Shown piece after piece: positions 9,535 to 18,334 of a DNA stretch of 64,000 nucleotides. Numbering within the stretch: position 1 is the first letter of the stretch; the number at the start of each line of letters is the position of its first letter. This stretch comes from Eubacteriales bacterium (GTDB lineage: Bacteria > Bacillota > Clostridia > Saccharofermentanales > UBA5734). Both the position numbers and the translations under genes were made by a program. The stretch is taken from assembly GCA_028685755.1 (NCBI GenBank), contig JAQUDJ010000006.1, positions 1 through 64,000 of the forward strand. Direction: 5' to 3'. The notes below the pieces were generated by a model. It was not told the DNA's origin. It searched no databases and was given only the letters and a program-made list of their open reading frames with translations.

Positions 9535-12185
9535 AGCGTTTTGAGCTGGTCGAGGCGTTCATTAGCGCTCGCTAACATGGCTTCATACTTCGTGATTTTC
9601 TCGCGTTCGATAGCGATGACTTTTTCCGGAGCTTTGGCGACAAAATCTTCATTGGCGAGTTTGGCATTGACGCGCGCGACCTCTTGCGCGAGGTTCTGCT
9701 TCTCTTTTTCGAGGCGTTCGATTTCCTTGCTGAGATCGAGCAAATCGGTCAACGGGATAAAGATTTCACCGACAGAGAAGATCGCTGTGACCGCAGTGGC
9801 CGGGATATTCGCTTTGCCGGATTGCGTCGACAGGGTCGAAACACTGGCGAGACGTTGCAAAAACGGCAGGCTGTTTTCAAAGATCGTGCGAATTTTTTCA
9901 TCGGCAGAAACGACGATGATACCGGCTTTGCGGCTCGGCGGTACGTTCATGTTGGTTCGCACATTGCGGATTTCACGGATCGCATCCATCAAAACAGCCA
10001 TCTGACGTTCATCGTCTGGGAAATTGAGAGTAGTATCGGCGATCGGCCAATCACTGACCATAATCGATTCACTGGTTTGAATGAGGTGACTTTGAATCGT
10101 TTCGGTGACGAATGGCATGAACGGATGTAAGAGGCGCAGGGCTTCGACGAGGACATGATTGAGGACAAATTGGGCGACGAGGCGGCCGTGCGAACCTGAA
10201 TCATTGAGGCGGGCTTTGGCAATTTCGATGTACCAGTCGCAGAATTCTTCCCAGAGGAAGCTGTAAATTTTGGTCAGAGCAACGCCGAGATCATAGTTAT
10301 CAAGGTTTGCTGTGACTTCAATTTTTAGATTCTGGAGGCGCGAGAGAATCCAGCGATCTTCGAGGCTAAAATCGGCTGCGGAAACGCTAGCAAAATCCAT
10401 TTCCTCATCAAAATTCATGACGACAAAGCGGAAGGCATTCCATATTTTATTGATGAAATTGCGGCCTGCTTCGATTTTTTCTTTGGAAAAACGCAAGTCA
10501 TTGCCGGGCGCATTACCCGTAACCAAGGCATACCGCAAGGCATCGGCGCCGTATTCATCGATGATTTCCAGTGGATCGATGCCATTACCTAAAGACTTTG
10601 ACATTTTGCGACCTTGGGCGTCACGCACAATCCCATGAATAAAGACGGTGTGAAACGGTGCTTGTCCGGTGTGCTCGAGGCCGGAAAAAATCATGCGAGC
10701 AACCCAGAAGAAAATGATGTCGTATCCGGTGACGAGGACGCTTGTCGGATAGAAATATGAGAGGTCTGCGGTTTGATGCGGCCAACCAAGGGTTGAGAAT
10801 GGCCAAAGAGCAGAGGAAAACCACGTATCGAGGGTGTCTTCGTCTTGGGTCATTTTCACCCCGCCACATACCGGGCAGGTGTCAGGTTTTGTGCGCGCGA
10901 CGGCAATATGACCGCAATCACCGCAATAATAAGCAGGGATCCGATGACCCCACCACAACTGGCGCGAGATACACCAGTCGCGGATATTATCCATCCAGTT
11001 AAAGTACGTTTTGTCGAAACGTTCGGGCACGAAATTGATTTCGCCTTCGCGGACAGCAGCGATCGCCGGCTCGGCCAAGGGTTTCATTTTGACAAACCAC
11101 TGGAAGGACACGCGAGGTTCAACGACGGTTGAGCAACGATAGCACGTGCCGACATTGTGTTTGTGGGGCTCGGTTTTGATCAATAGATCTTGGGCATCGA
11201 GGTCTTTCAAAATTTGTTTGCGGGCAACTTCACGGGTCATCCCGGTGTAAATGCCGCCGTTTTCATTGATTTTTGCATCCTCAGTCAGCACATTGATGAC
11301 TGGCAAGCTGTGGCGAAGCCCAACTTCAAAGTCGTTCGGATCATGGGCTGGCGTGATTTTGACGACGCCGGTGCCGAAGTCGCTTTCGACATAGGTGTCG
11401 GCGATGATTGGGATCGTTCGACCGGTTAGCGGCAGAATAACGTGTTTACCAATAAGGTGTTGGTAACGTTCGTCTTCAGGGTGGACGGCGACGGCAGTAT
11501 CACCGAGTAGGGTTTCCGGCCGAGTTGTCGCGAGGGTCAAGTAGCCGTCGCCATCGGCGAGCGGATAGCGCAGGTGATAGAAATGGCCGTTTTTCTCTTC
11601 AAATTCGACTTCGGCATCAGAAATCGAGGTCAGGCAATTCGGACACCAATTGATGATCCGTTCGCCGCGGTAAATAAGGTCCTTTTCATATAGGCGCAAG
11701 AAAACTTCCTGAACGGCATCCGAACAGCCCTCATCGAGGGTGAAGCGTTCGCGGTTCCAGTCGCAGGATGATCCTAGTCTTTTGAGCTGTTCGATAATCC
11801 GGCCACCGTAGTGATTGCGCCAATCCCAGGCTCGCTCGAGAAACTTTTCCCGGCCAAGATCTTCCTTGGCTATGCCCTCTTTTTTCATCGCCTCAACGAT
11901 TTTGGCTTCAGTGGCAATCGACGCGTGATCGGTGCCTGGCACCCACAGGGCAGCATAACCTTGCATGCGTTTCCAGCGGATCAAGATATCTTGCAAGGTG
12001 TTGTCAAGGGCGTGGCCCATGTGGAGTTGACCGGTGATATTAGGCGGCGGAATCACAATGGTGTAGGGCTTTTTGGCCGGATCAGGCTTTGTCGAAAAAT
12101 AACCTTGAGCCAGCCAATTCTGATAAATCGGGCCTTCCATTGCTTGTGGTTCAAATGCTTTTGCGATTTGGTCAATGCGTGCCAT
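9531..12185 (-). CDS. valS: Valine--tRNA ligase
   Basis: PPPNITGQLHMGHALDNTLQDILIRWKRMQGYAALWVPGTDHASIATE and KMSKSLGNGIDPLE; start chosen at MARIDQIAKAFEPQ. Confidence 0.97.
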   Translation of the reverse strand: MARIDQIAKAFEPQAMEGPIYQNWLAQGYFSTKPDPAKKPYTIVIPPPNITGQLHMGHALDNTLQDILIRWKRMQGYAALWVPGTDHASIATEAKIVEAMKKEGIAKEDLGREKFLERAWDWRNHYGGRIIEQLKRLGSSCDWNRERFTLDEGCSDAVQEVFLRLYEKDLIYRGERIINWCPNCLTSISDAEVEFEEKNGHFYHLRYPLADGDGYLTLATTRPETLLGDTAVAVHPEDERYQHLIGKHVILPLTGRTIPIIADTYVESDFGTGVVKITPAHDPNDFEVGLRHSLPVINVLTEDAKINENGGIYTGMTREVARKQILKDLDAQDLLIKTEPHKHNVGTCYRCSTVVEPRVSFQWFVKMKPLAEPAIAAVREGEINFVPERFDKTYFNWMDNIRDWCISRQLWWGHRIPAYYCGDCGHIAVARTKPDTCPVCGGVKMTQDEDTLDTWFSSALWPFSTLGWPHQTADLSYFYPTSVLVTGYDIIFFWVARMIFSGLEHTGQAPFHTVFIHGIVRDAQGRKMSKSLGNGIDPLEIIDEYGADALRYALVTGNAPGNDLRFSKEKIEAGRNFINKIWNAFRFVVMNFDEEMDFASVSAADFSLEDRWILSRLQNLKIEVTANLDNYDLGVALTKIYSFLWEEFCDWYIEIAKARLNDSGSHGRLVAQFVLNHVLVEALRLLHPFMPFVTETIQSHLIQTSESIMVSDWPIADTTLNFPDDERQMAVLMDAIREIRNVRTNMNVPPSRKAGIIVVSADEKIRTIFENSLPFLQRLASVSTLSTQSGKANIPATAVTAIFSVGEIFIPLTDLLDLSKEIERLEKEKQNLAQEVARVNAKLANEDFVAKAPEKVIAIEREKITKYEAMLASANERLDQLKTL

Positions 12186-12199
12186 AGGGGCTCCTCTCC

Positions 12200-12460
12200 C
12201 AATAAAAAAACCTTCCATCCAGTTCGGGAAAAATCCCGAAACAACTGGACGAAAGGCGAACTTCCGTGGTACCACCAGTTTTTCCGCAAATGCGGACACT
12301 CGTAAGCCATCAAAGCCGCAATGGCAAAGCGGTCTGCTCCAGGGCGACTTTCGGTTAATGGCATCTTCCGGTGAAATCTCTCAGCACAACGGACTTCACT
12401 CTCTGGCGGGGCCGATAACTTACTCCTCCCATTCAAGGCAGGAAATTGGCTTAATCTTAC
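12200..12460 (-). promoter_or_regulatory. T-box leader riboswitch of valS, with terminator
   Basis: Minus strand has the T-box sequence TGGTGGTACCACGGAAGTTCGCC (about 12254-12277), a terminator stem CCTTTCGTCCAGTTGTTTCGGGA/TCCCGAACTGGATGGAAGG with T7, an upstream GGAGTAAG...CCAGAGAG stem I region, and a candidate GTC (Val) specifier in AAAGTCGCCCTGGAGC (plus 12346-12348). Confidence 0.92.
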
Positions 12461-12513
12461 ACAAAACAGACAGATTTGGCAAGGATGGTGCTAGGCAGGT
12501 GCTAGATGTTCGG

Positions 12514-14337
12514 TCAAACGCGAATGTTGTCTAGGTAAATGAGGCCGCGGTTGTTGGGGTCGGTGAGGATGAATTTAAGCCGAATGATTTGGGCTAGGTC
12601 GAGGTCATTGCGGAGGGTGTCGAGGTCGAACGTGATGGTTTGCCAGCGGAGTGCGGGGACGATGCGTTGGGCTTCGGTCGTGTATTCGCGGGCACCGGGC
12701 GCAGCAATCGCATAGAGATTGAGTTTGATGGTCTTTTCGACGCGATCTGGATTGAAAATATCGACGAGGAGTTGGTTTGCATGGCTCAAATTGAGGGGTG
12801 GAAAGTCCTCGCGCCGATCTATTAGCGGGCCAAATGTGAAGGCGGACGGACCAGTTTCGGGTTGACCACTGCCAGTAATCGTTTGACCTGCAGTCGCCTG
12901 ATAGGTGATTTTCAGAGCGGCTTCACCTTCTGATTTATTAGCCTTTTCACGGCTGATGCTCATTTGACCGGCAAAAACTTGCCACTGTGATGGGTCATCC
13001 GCATGGACCCATTCACGCGGCAGGCTATAAACGGCAGGTTGTTGATCGGAGCGAAATGGGACGACGGGTAGCTGGTCTTTACTAATCACATTGCCACAGT
13101 GATTGTCGGAAAAACCATAGGTCACGCCGAGGGGATTAGGGATCGCATCGTGCCAGACCATGACGCGCACACCATACAACACACGCGCCATGGCTTCATG
13201 ATAAATTCGATCGGGACCACAAACGGCAAAACCGCGAACACGCGTATCGTCGCCGGTCAAACGTAGCCCTTCGCCTGCATGACTGAAGGAAATCATCATC
13301 TTGCCACCGACAAGCTCAATTGATTCGCATTCGGGCGCTGAATGGGGTGCTTTACGCTGGTACAACAGACCGAGACAAACGGTGCGCAAGCGGTATGCGA
13401 TCATTGCCAAATGATTGCTGGCAACAGTGTTGGAGACGGGTACGAGAGCAGTCGGTGCTGCGAGATGATGGGCGCAATAAGACAGATTCTCATTTGCCAT
13501 CGTCAATGCAGTTGCATTTTTTTGGTTGATAAAATGCGTCGGATGTAAAAGCATCAAAAACGCGGCTGGCTTGCTTTCGATAGGCAACAAGCGCGCCCGG
13601 AGTTGTTCTGCGAGTTTAATAATTTCAGTGGCGTTTGTTGTTTCGCCTAGATCCTTTTGACTACCAGACCAAACGATACCGCGCAGACAAAAGTGGTGCA
13701 ACGGATCGAGCAGTCGTGCGGCTTGGCCTTTTTTATTGTCGGGTTGCCAGTCGCGAATTTTGCGGCCGGGCAGCAACACTTGGATCAGCCCAATCGGCAT
13801 TCGCAGTTCGAGAATCAGTTCGCGCCCAAACATCAGGCCGAGCGCACTTTTGGACAACAGTTCGGTCGGCTGGTCAGCCGCATGCCAGCAATTTTCTGGA
13901 TCACGTCGTGCTAAATCTAATAAACGGAGATATGGAATACTGGTATGATCTGACGCAAGTTGAGCTGTCGAATCGGCCAATGGGATACTTAAGGTTGAAT
14001 CGCCGATCAGTAAATACACTTCACCTACCAGCAAGTGGGTCAAGCGCAGGGTGCGTTCGCTGTCGGAAATTAACAGCTCAATGGGATCAAAAGATGCTTT
14101 AAGAGCTGGTAAATCGAACTGAAAACGGCCATTTTTATCACTTTTTAGCGCCGCTGTATAAATCACGCCATAATTTGGATCGAGCGGTGATACGGCATGT
14201 TTATCGAAAGGGGTGCGAATCAGCTCAAGCGAAAGCTCAAGATTGGCGTCAGTCAGTCCAGACAGGCGCGTTTTGGCCTGCTGTTGGATAACCATTCCGG
14301 ACGTAAATTGTGGCGGTAAAGTGATCCATGCTGACAT
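12514..14337 (-). CDS. Divergent sialate O-acetylesterase-like (SGNH/SASA) protein with C-terminal jelly-roll/CBM-like region
   Basis: N-terminal LPPQFTSGMVIQQQAKTRLSG, VGEVYLLIGDSTLSIPL (compare GEVWLCSGQSNM), FGRELILELRMPIGLIQ; C-terminal ITFDLDTL...IIRLKFILTDPNNRGLIYLDNIRV. Confidence 0.65.
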   Translation of the reverse strand: MSAWITLPPQFTSGMVIQQQAKTRLSGLTDANLELSLELIRTPFDKHAVSPLDPNYGVIYTAALKSDKNGRFQFDLPALKASFDPIELLISDSERTLRLTHLLVGEVYLLIGDSTLSIPLADSTAQLASDHTSIPYLRLLDLARRDPENCWHAADQPTELLSKSALGLMFGRELILELRMPIGLIQVLLPGRKIRDWQPDNKKGQAARLLDPLHHFCLRGIVWSGSQKDLGETTNATEIIKLAEQLRARLLPIESKPAAFLMLLHPTHFINQKNATALTMANENLSYCAHHLAAPTALVPVSNTVASNHLAMIAYRLRTVCLGLLYQRKAPHSAPECESIELVGGKMMISFSHAGEGLRLTGDDTRVRGFAVCGPDRIYHEAMARVLYGVRVMVWHDAIPNPLGVTYGFSDNHCGNVISKDQLPVVPFRSDQQPAVYSLPREWVHADDPSQWQVFAGQMSISREKANKSEGEAALKITYQATAGQTITGSGQPETGPSAFTFGPLIDRREDFPPLNLSHANQLLVDIFNPDRVEKTIKLNLYAIAAPGAREYTTEAQRIVPALRWQTITFDLDTLRNDLDLAQIIRLKFILTDPNNRGLIYLDNIRV

Positions 14338-14463
14338 GCCAAAGCCTCAGAAATGTAAAAATTAATGCATTCTCTGAGGTCATTCTAACTTCTCCATCTT
14401 GACAAATCAATATTTATTTATCTTTAACTTTTAAAAGTCACTATCTATCTATTTATCTGCTGA

Positions 14464-16380
14464 TTATTCCGATTTCTTGATCAATTGGACTTGGCGAATT
14501 TTGGCTTGTGCGGCTTGTTTGACGAGCTTGGCGACACCATCAGTCGTCCAATCAACGGCATTCGGATATTCTGATACAACTGAATTGGGGCTTGCAGCAG
14601 CAGGGGTATAAATCGTCAATAATTGTCCGCAATGGACTAAGTGATGATAGGGGGCCTCGATACGTATCCGATCTTGGGTCGAAACGGCCATCCGGGCTGG
14701 TAAACTAAATCCGGCACTATAGCGTTTGCCATCAGTGACCCCCGCAATTTTGCCAAATCGAGTCCGATCAGCCGTGATCAATTCACGGGCGATCCACTCC
14801 TCCTGACCGGCTGACAGCGAAATTTTGACCCCGTGGCGTTCTGCCGCTTCTTCGACAAAATCGCGCATCATCGTCACAATTTCGAGCCCGAGGCGAGTAG
14901 CATCTTCGCGCTGACCGTGATTGCGGCCCACGAGCGACGTCAGGGTCTCCGAAAGGCCGACAAAATTGACACTTAATTGTTCGTTAGCGATGATTTCGGC
15001 CATTGTTTCATTGGGGAAAAAGGGTTTTTGAGTATTGTCTTGCACATGGCTGACAACAAACGGAAAATTGCGGCGACGGATTGAAATCAATGCAGAGTGG
15101 CGTTCGAGCAAGGAGCCAATTGCCAATTCAAGTTGGTTCTCGAGGCGGTGGTTGAATAAGTTGAGATCATTGCGCGCTAAAATAGCACAACGGGGTAAGT
15201 TGATGGTCACCCGCGCGAGCGATAAATAGTCGGGATCAGCCATCGCAAATTGCGGGGTGCCATGGGCTGCGCAGCATTCACACGCTTTCAGGAATAGATC
15301 GTAATTAGGGTCCCCAGGTGAAAGATTGACCCCGTCTGCGAGGAGAAAAAGTTGACGAGGGGCTGGTAAATGCCCATTCTGACCAGGGCCTACACGCGTC
15401 GCATGCAAAATTTCTTGAGTCACTAAACGGGCATCGTCAGAGGTTTCCAGACCATATTGAATGCTCAAAGGTGTGCGGTGTGGCGGCGTGCAGAGATTAT
15501 TCGTTTGCCAATGCTTGAGCAGTGACGCCATCGCCTGGCGGGTGGCTGTTACAGTCTCGACAGCTGCGAGCTCGGTTGCTTTTGCAATGGCCAAGTCCGT
15601 CGTTAGTGCTGGCAAAGTGCTAAACAGATCCAAATATTTTTGATATAGGTTCGCACGGGTCGCTTGTACACCGTCAGCCATCGCCCGGTCAAAATGGGCC
15701 AAGGTCGGACAACCGCTAATTTCATTTTGGGCCCTGGTAACGGTTGTTGCAGCAAAGTCGGCATAGGAACGGATATCGCCAGATTCACGGTCCGCCGCGT
15801 GACCACCAACGAATTCGCCAGCAAATTGCTTTTTGAGATCAATGGGGAAGTCCGAAAACGTCAGCGCATAATATTCCAAGTCATGTAAGAACAGATCACG
15901 GTTTAAATGGGCTTGGCTGACCTCAGGTCGCAGCAGATATAAAATATTGTAAGATTGCGCGCCGGTCAGACCATATTGCAGTAAAATCTCGTTCGAATTG
16001 GTCGCAATATCACTGTCTTCTGATTCGAGGGGGTTCATCGCGTGAAAACTTTGCATCAGGTGGGTTTTCATTTCACGGACTCGCGTGCGTTCAGCGCGGT
16101 AGATAATATAGCGTTTAGCTGTTTCTGGGTAGCCATTTTCCATCAAAACATGTTCGACAAGATCTTGTATCTGCTCAATCGTCGGCCGACTGTTGCCGGC
16201 ATCGTCGATTCGGTCTGCGACTTGCGACGAAATATTCATGCTGATCTGGCTTTGAGATCGATTGGGGTCGCGGGTATTGATTTCTTGCGATGCATCAAGG
16301 GCTTTGTGAATCGCGTTTGCGATCTTTTCAATGTTAAAAACAGCTTCCCGACCATCACGTTTAATGACTCTGGTTATCAT
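14464..16380 (-). CDS. NrdD-like protein with ATP-cone; no recognisable glycyl-radical/zinc C-terminus
   Basis: N-terminal ATP-cone MITRVIKRDGREAVFNIEKIANAIHKAL; class III RNR-like NGYPETAKRYIIYRAERTRVREMK, LLRPEVSQAHLNRDLFLHDLEYYALTF, NEISGCPTLAHFDRAMADGV, GDPNYDLFLKACECCA, SVNFVGLSETLTSLVG, RIRIEAPYHHLVHCG. Confidence 0.8.
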   Translation of the reverse strand: MITRVIKRDGREAVFNIEKIANAIHKALDASQEINTRDPNRSQSQISMNISSQVADRIDDAGNSRPTIEQIQDLVEHVLMENGYPETAKRYIIYRAERTRVREMKTHLMQSFHAMNPLESEDSDIATNSNEILLQYGLTGAQSYNILYLLRPEVSQAHLNRDLFLHDLEYYALTFSDFPIDLKKQFAGEFVGGHAADRESGDIRSYADFAATTVTRAQNEISGCPTLAHFDRAMADGVQATRANLYQKYLDLFSTLPALTTDLAIAKATELAAVETVTATRQAMASLLKHWQTNNLCTPPHRTPLSIQYGLETSDDARLVTQEILHATRVGPGQNGHLPAPRQLFLLADGVNLSPGDPNYDLFLKACECCAAHGTPQFAMADPDYLSLARVTINLPRCAILARNDLNLFNHRLENQLELAIGSLLERHSALISIRRRNFPFVVSHVQDNTQKPFFPNETMAEIIANEQLSVNFVGLSETLTSLVGRNHGQREDATRLGLEIVTMMRDFVEEAAERHGVKISLSAGQEEWIARELITADRTRFGKIAGVTDGKRYSAGFSLPARMAVSTQDRIRIEAPYHHLVHCGQLLTIYTPAAASPNSVVSEYPNAVDWTTDGVAKLVKQAAQAKIRQVQLIKKSE

Positions 16381-16460
16381 GCCACACTCCTTGACGCTCT
16401 TGTTTGAAGATCTCTAAGGACAAGCAATTTATTTAAATTTAACCGTGTTTGAAAATGAAA

Positions 16461-17543
16461 TCAACGGGTCTGACGTATTAGTTCATACAATCCGAGTTTC
16501 GTAAAGCCACCAAATGTTATTTTGGCATGGTCTGCTTGTAAAGCGGCTTTAAATAGATATTCGAATTCAAGGCGAGTAGCCTCATTGGGTAAACGGACAA
16601 AATCAATCACCACAAGGCCATCCGTATGGCGCAATCGCAGTTGTCGTGCAATTTCGACTGCGGCTAATTGATTCGTTTTAAAGCGCAATTGTATATTATC
16701 GGAAGCTTGCGCTTTGCCGGTATTAACATCGATCGCAAGAAGGGCTTCAGTTTGGTCCCAGACGATACTTCCGCCATTTTTCAACAACACACGGCGTTTA
16801 CTAACGTCGCGCGCAAGGTCACTGACTCGGTGAATGGCCCGCAAATCAAAGGTTCCGGCCTGCAAGCGCAATTTGGCACGTTGTTCTGGCCAACGTGCTG
16901 TTAGCCAGACATCCACGGCTTGAAAAAGCTCAAGATCATCGAGTTGAATGGATTGGATTTCGGGGGTCAGCCAATCCATCAGCGCAGCGACATGGGGCTC
17001 GCGCAATCTGGAAATCAGACGTGGTACAGACCCTCCGGCTTGGGCGTCTGTCTCAGCAAGCGCGCGTTGTTGCAGCAACAAGGTGCGTTCTGTATCGACG
17101 AGAGTCGTGCGTTGCACATCAGGCAAAAGCTTGGTTTTACTACGTAAAAAGCCCGCCTCGGTCGATGGATCGAGCACAAGAAAAAGGCCAGGATACTGAA
17201 TTTTGGTCGTCAAAAGGTGACCTTTGGTTGGTGCGTGGTCACTCGTTTCGGAGTTCTTCTTCCCGCCCGTCAAGCGACGAATCTGGACGAGTATCGTTTG
17301 ACCAGCCTTGCAATTGACCGGCGCTTCCTTTAGGGGTAGCAACGCGTTTTCCGGCTGGCCGATCTCAACAAAGACGCGTTGCAAGCCACGGTCGACCGAT
17401 TCGATTCGGCCGAGAATGATGTCTTGATTCGCGGCTGCTGTTGCTGAAATTGTGGGCAACCATTCAATCGCCACGCCTTCCTCGAGCAAGATCGCCTCCG
17501 GCAAGCCGTCCGCGTTTTTCAGCAACAGGATGTCAGATTTCAT
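16461..17543 (-). CDS. Ribonuclease E/G family protein (short, no Zn-link)
   Basis: S1-like GRIESVDRGLQRVFVEIGQPENALLPL; catalytic LLAIDVNTGKAQ and GLVVIDFVRLP; ends KLGLYELIRQTR*. Confidence 0.88.
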   Translation of the reverse strand: MKSDILLLKNADGLPEAILLEEGVAIEWLPTISATAAANQDIILGRIESVDRGLQRVFVEIGQPENALLPLKEAPVNCKAGQTILVQIRRLTGGKKNSETSDHAPTKGHLLTTKIQYPGLFLVLDPSTEAGFLRSKTKLLPDVQRTTLVDTERTLLLQQRALAETDAQAGGSVPRLISRLREPHVAALMDWLTPEIQSIQLDDLELFQAVDVWLTARWPEQRAKLRLQAGTFDLRAIHRVSDLARDVSKRRVLLKNGGSIVWDQTEALLAIDVNTGKAQASDNIQLRFKTNQLAAVEIARQLRLRHTDGLVVIDFVRLPNEATRLEFEYLFKAALQADHAKITFGGFTKLGLYELIRQTR

Positions 17544-18334
17544 TGTGGCAATCGAAGCGGCGAGGCATAGCCACTAGGATCGATAGTGGAATGAATCAGC
17601 AAACTTAAGCGGGTGATTGCACAGTCGGCTGCAGCGATGGCATCAAGACCACCATAGACAACGAGTGCGTCGAGGAACAAATCGGGGCGCAGGTTAGCCG
17701 AGCTCCCCGCTTTGACGCGGATCACAATTTCAGATTCGGACATGAGCCGCACGTCAAGAATGAGTGCGCGAATTTCAACTTGTAAGGTGCGCCCTTTGCT
17801 AAATTTTTCGACGATCAAAGGCTGGGCAACTGGAATCCGGCGCCAGGCAGCCGCGAGACCAGCGATCGACAGGCGATAGTCTGCGGCTTGCACCAGACTC
17901 ATCAAGCTGATTTTGCTCGGTAGGATCGGAGCGCCGGCGAGTATTTCAAAGCCAATCGGCAAATTATCGTTGAGTTTTTTGATCATAAGGTCTGGTGCGA
18001 CTGGTTCAATGAGTTGGATATCGACATAGTCATCTTCCGTTGCGAGTCCGACACCGATGGGTAAAGCGAACGTCATTTGCGGGCGTGGATTAAAGCCCTG
18101 CGACCAATGCACGGGGAGTTTTGCCCGGCGAATCGCTCGTTCAAACGTGCGCATCATATCGAGGTGGGCCAGCCAAATTGCTGGTTCTCGGCGGGCAAAT
18201 CGCAGGCGGATTTCGTAATAAGCAAGCGGTGTATTTCCTGGGTTTGCGGTGTTAGCTTGCACGGCCTGTTCGGGTGGCGCGGCCTGTTCGAGTTGCGCGA
18301 CCTGTTCGTCATTCAAAGCAGACACCTCCCCCAA
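17540..18334 (-). CDS. TIGR03936-type radical SAM-associated protein (DUF2344)
   Basis: IRLRFARREPAIWLAHLDMMRTFERAIRRAKLPVHWSQGFNPRPQMTFALPIGVG; overlaps the TIGR03960-type gene. Confidence 0.9.
   Translation of the reverse strand: MGEVSALNDEQVAQLEQAAPPEQAVQANTANPGNTPLAYYEIRLRFARREPAIWLAHLDMMRTFERAIRRAKLPVHWSQGFNPRPQMTFALPIGVGLATEDDYVDIQLIEPVAPDLMIKKLNDNLPIGFEILAGAPILPSKISLMSLVQAADYRLSIAGLAAAWRRIPVAQPLIVEKFSKGRTLQVEIRALILDVRLMSESEIVIRVKAGSSANLRPDLFLDALVVYGGLDAIAAADCAITRLSLLIHSTIDPSGYASPLRLPQ

Noticed and set aside
11931-11943. GGTGCCTGGCACC palindrome inside valS, matching the dispersed repeat
   Set aside because: It encodes the conserved WVPGTDHA motif of valyl-tRNA synthetase, so the match is most simply explained by coding constraint.
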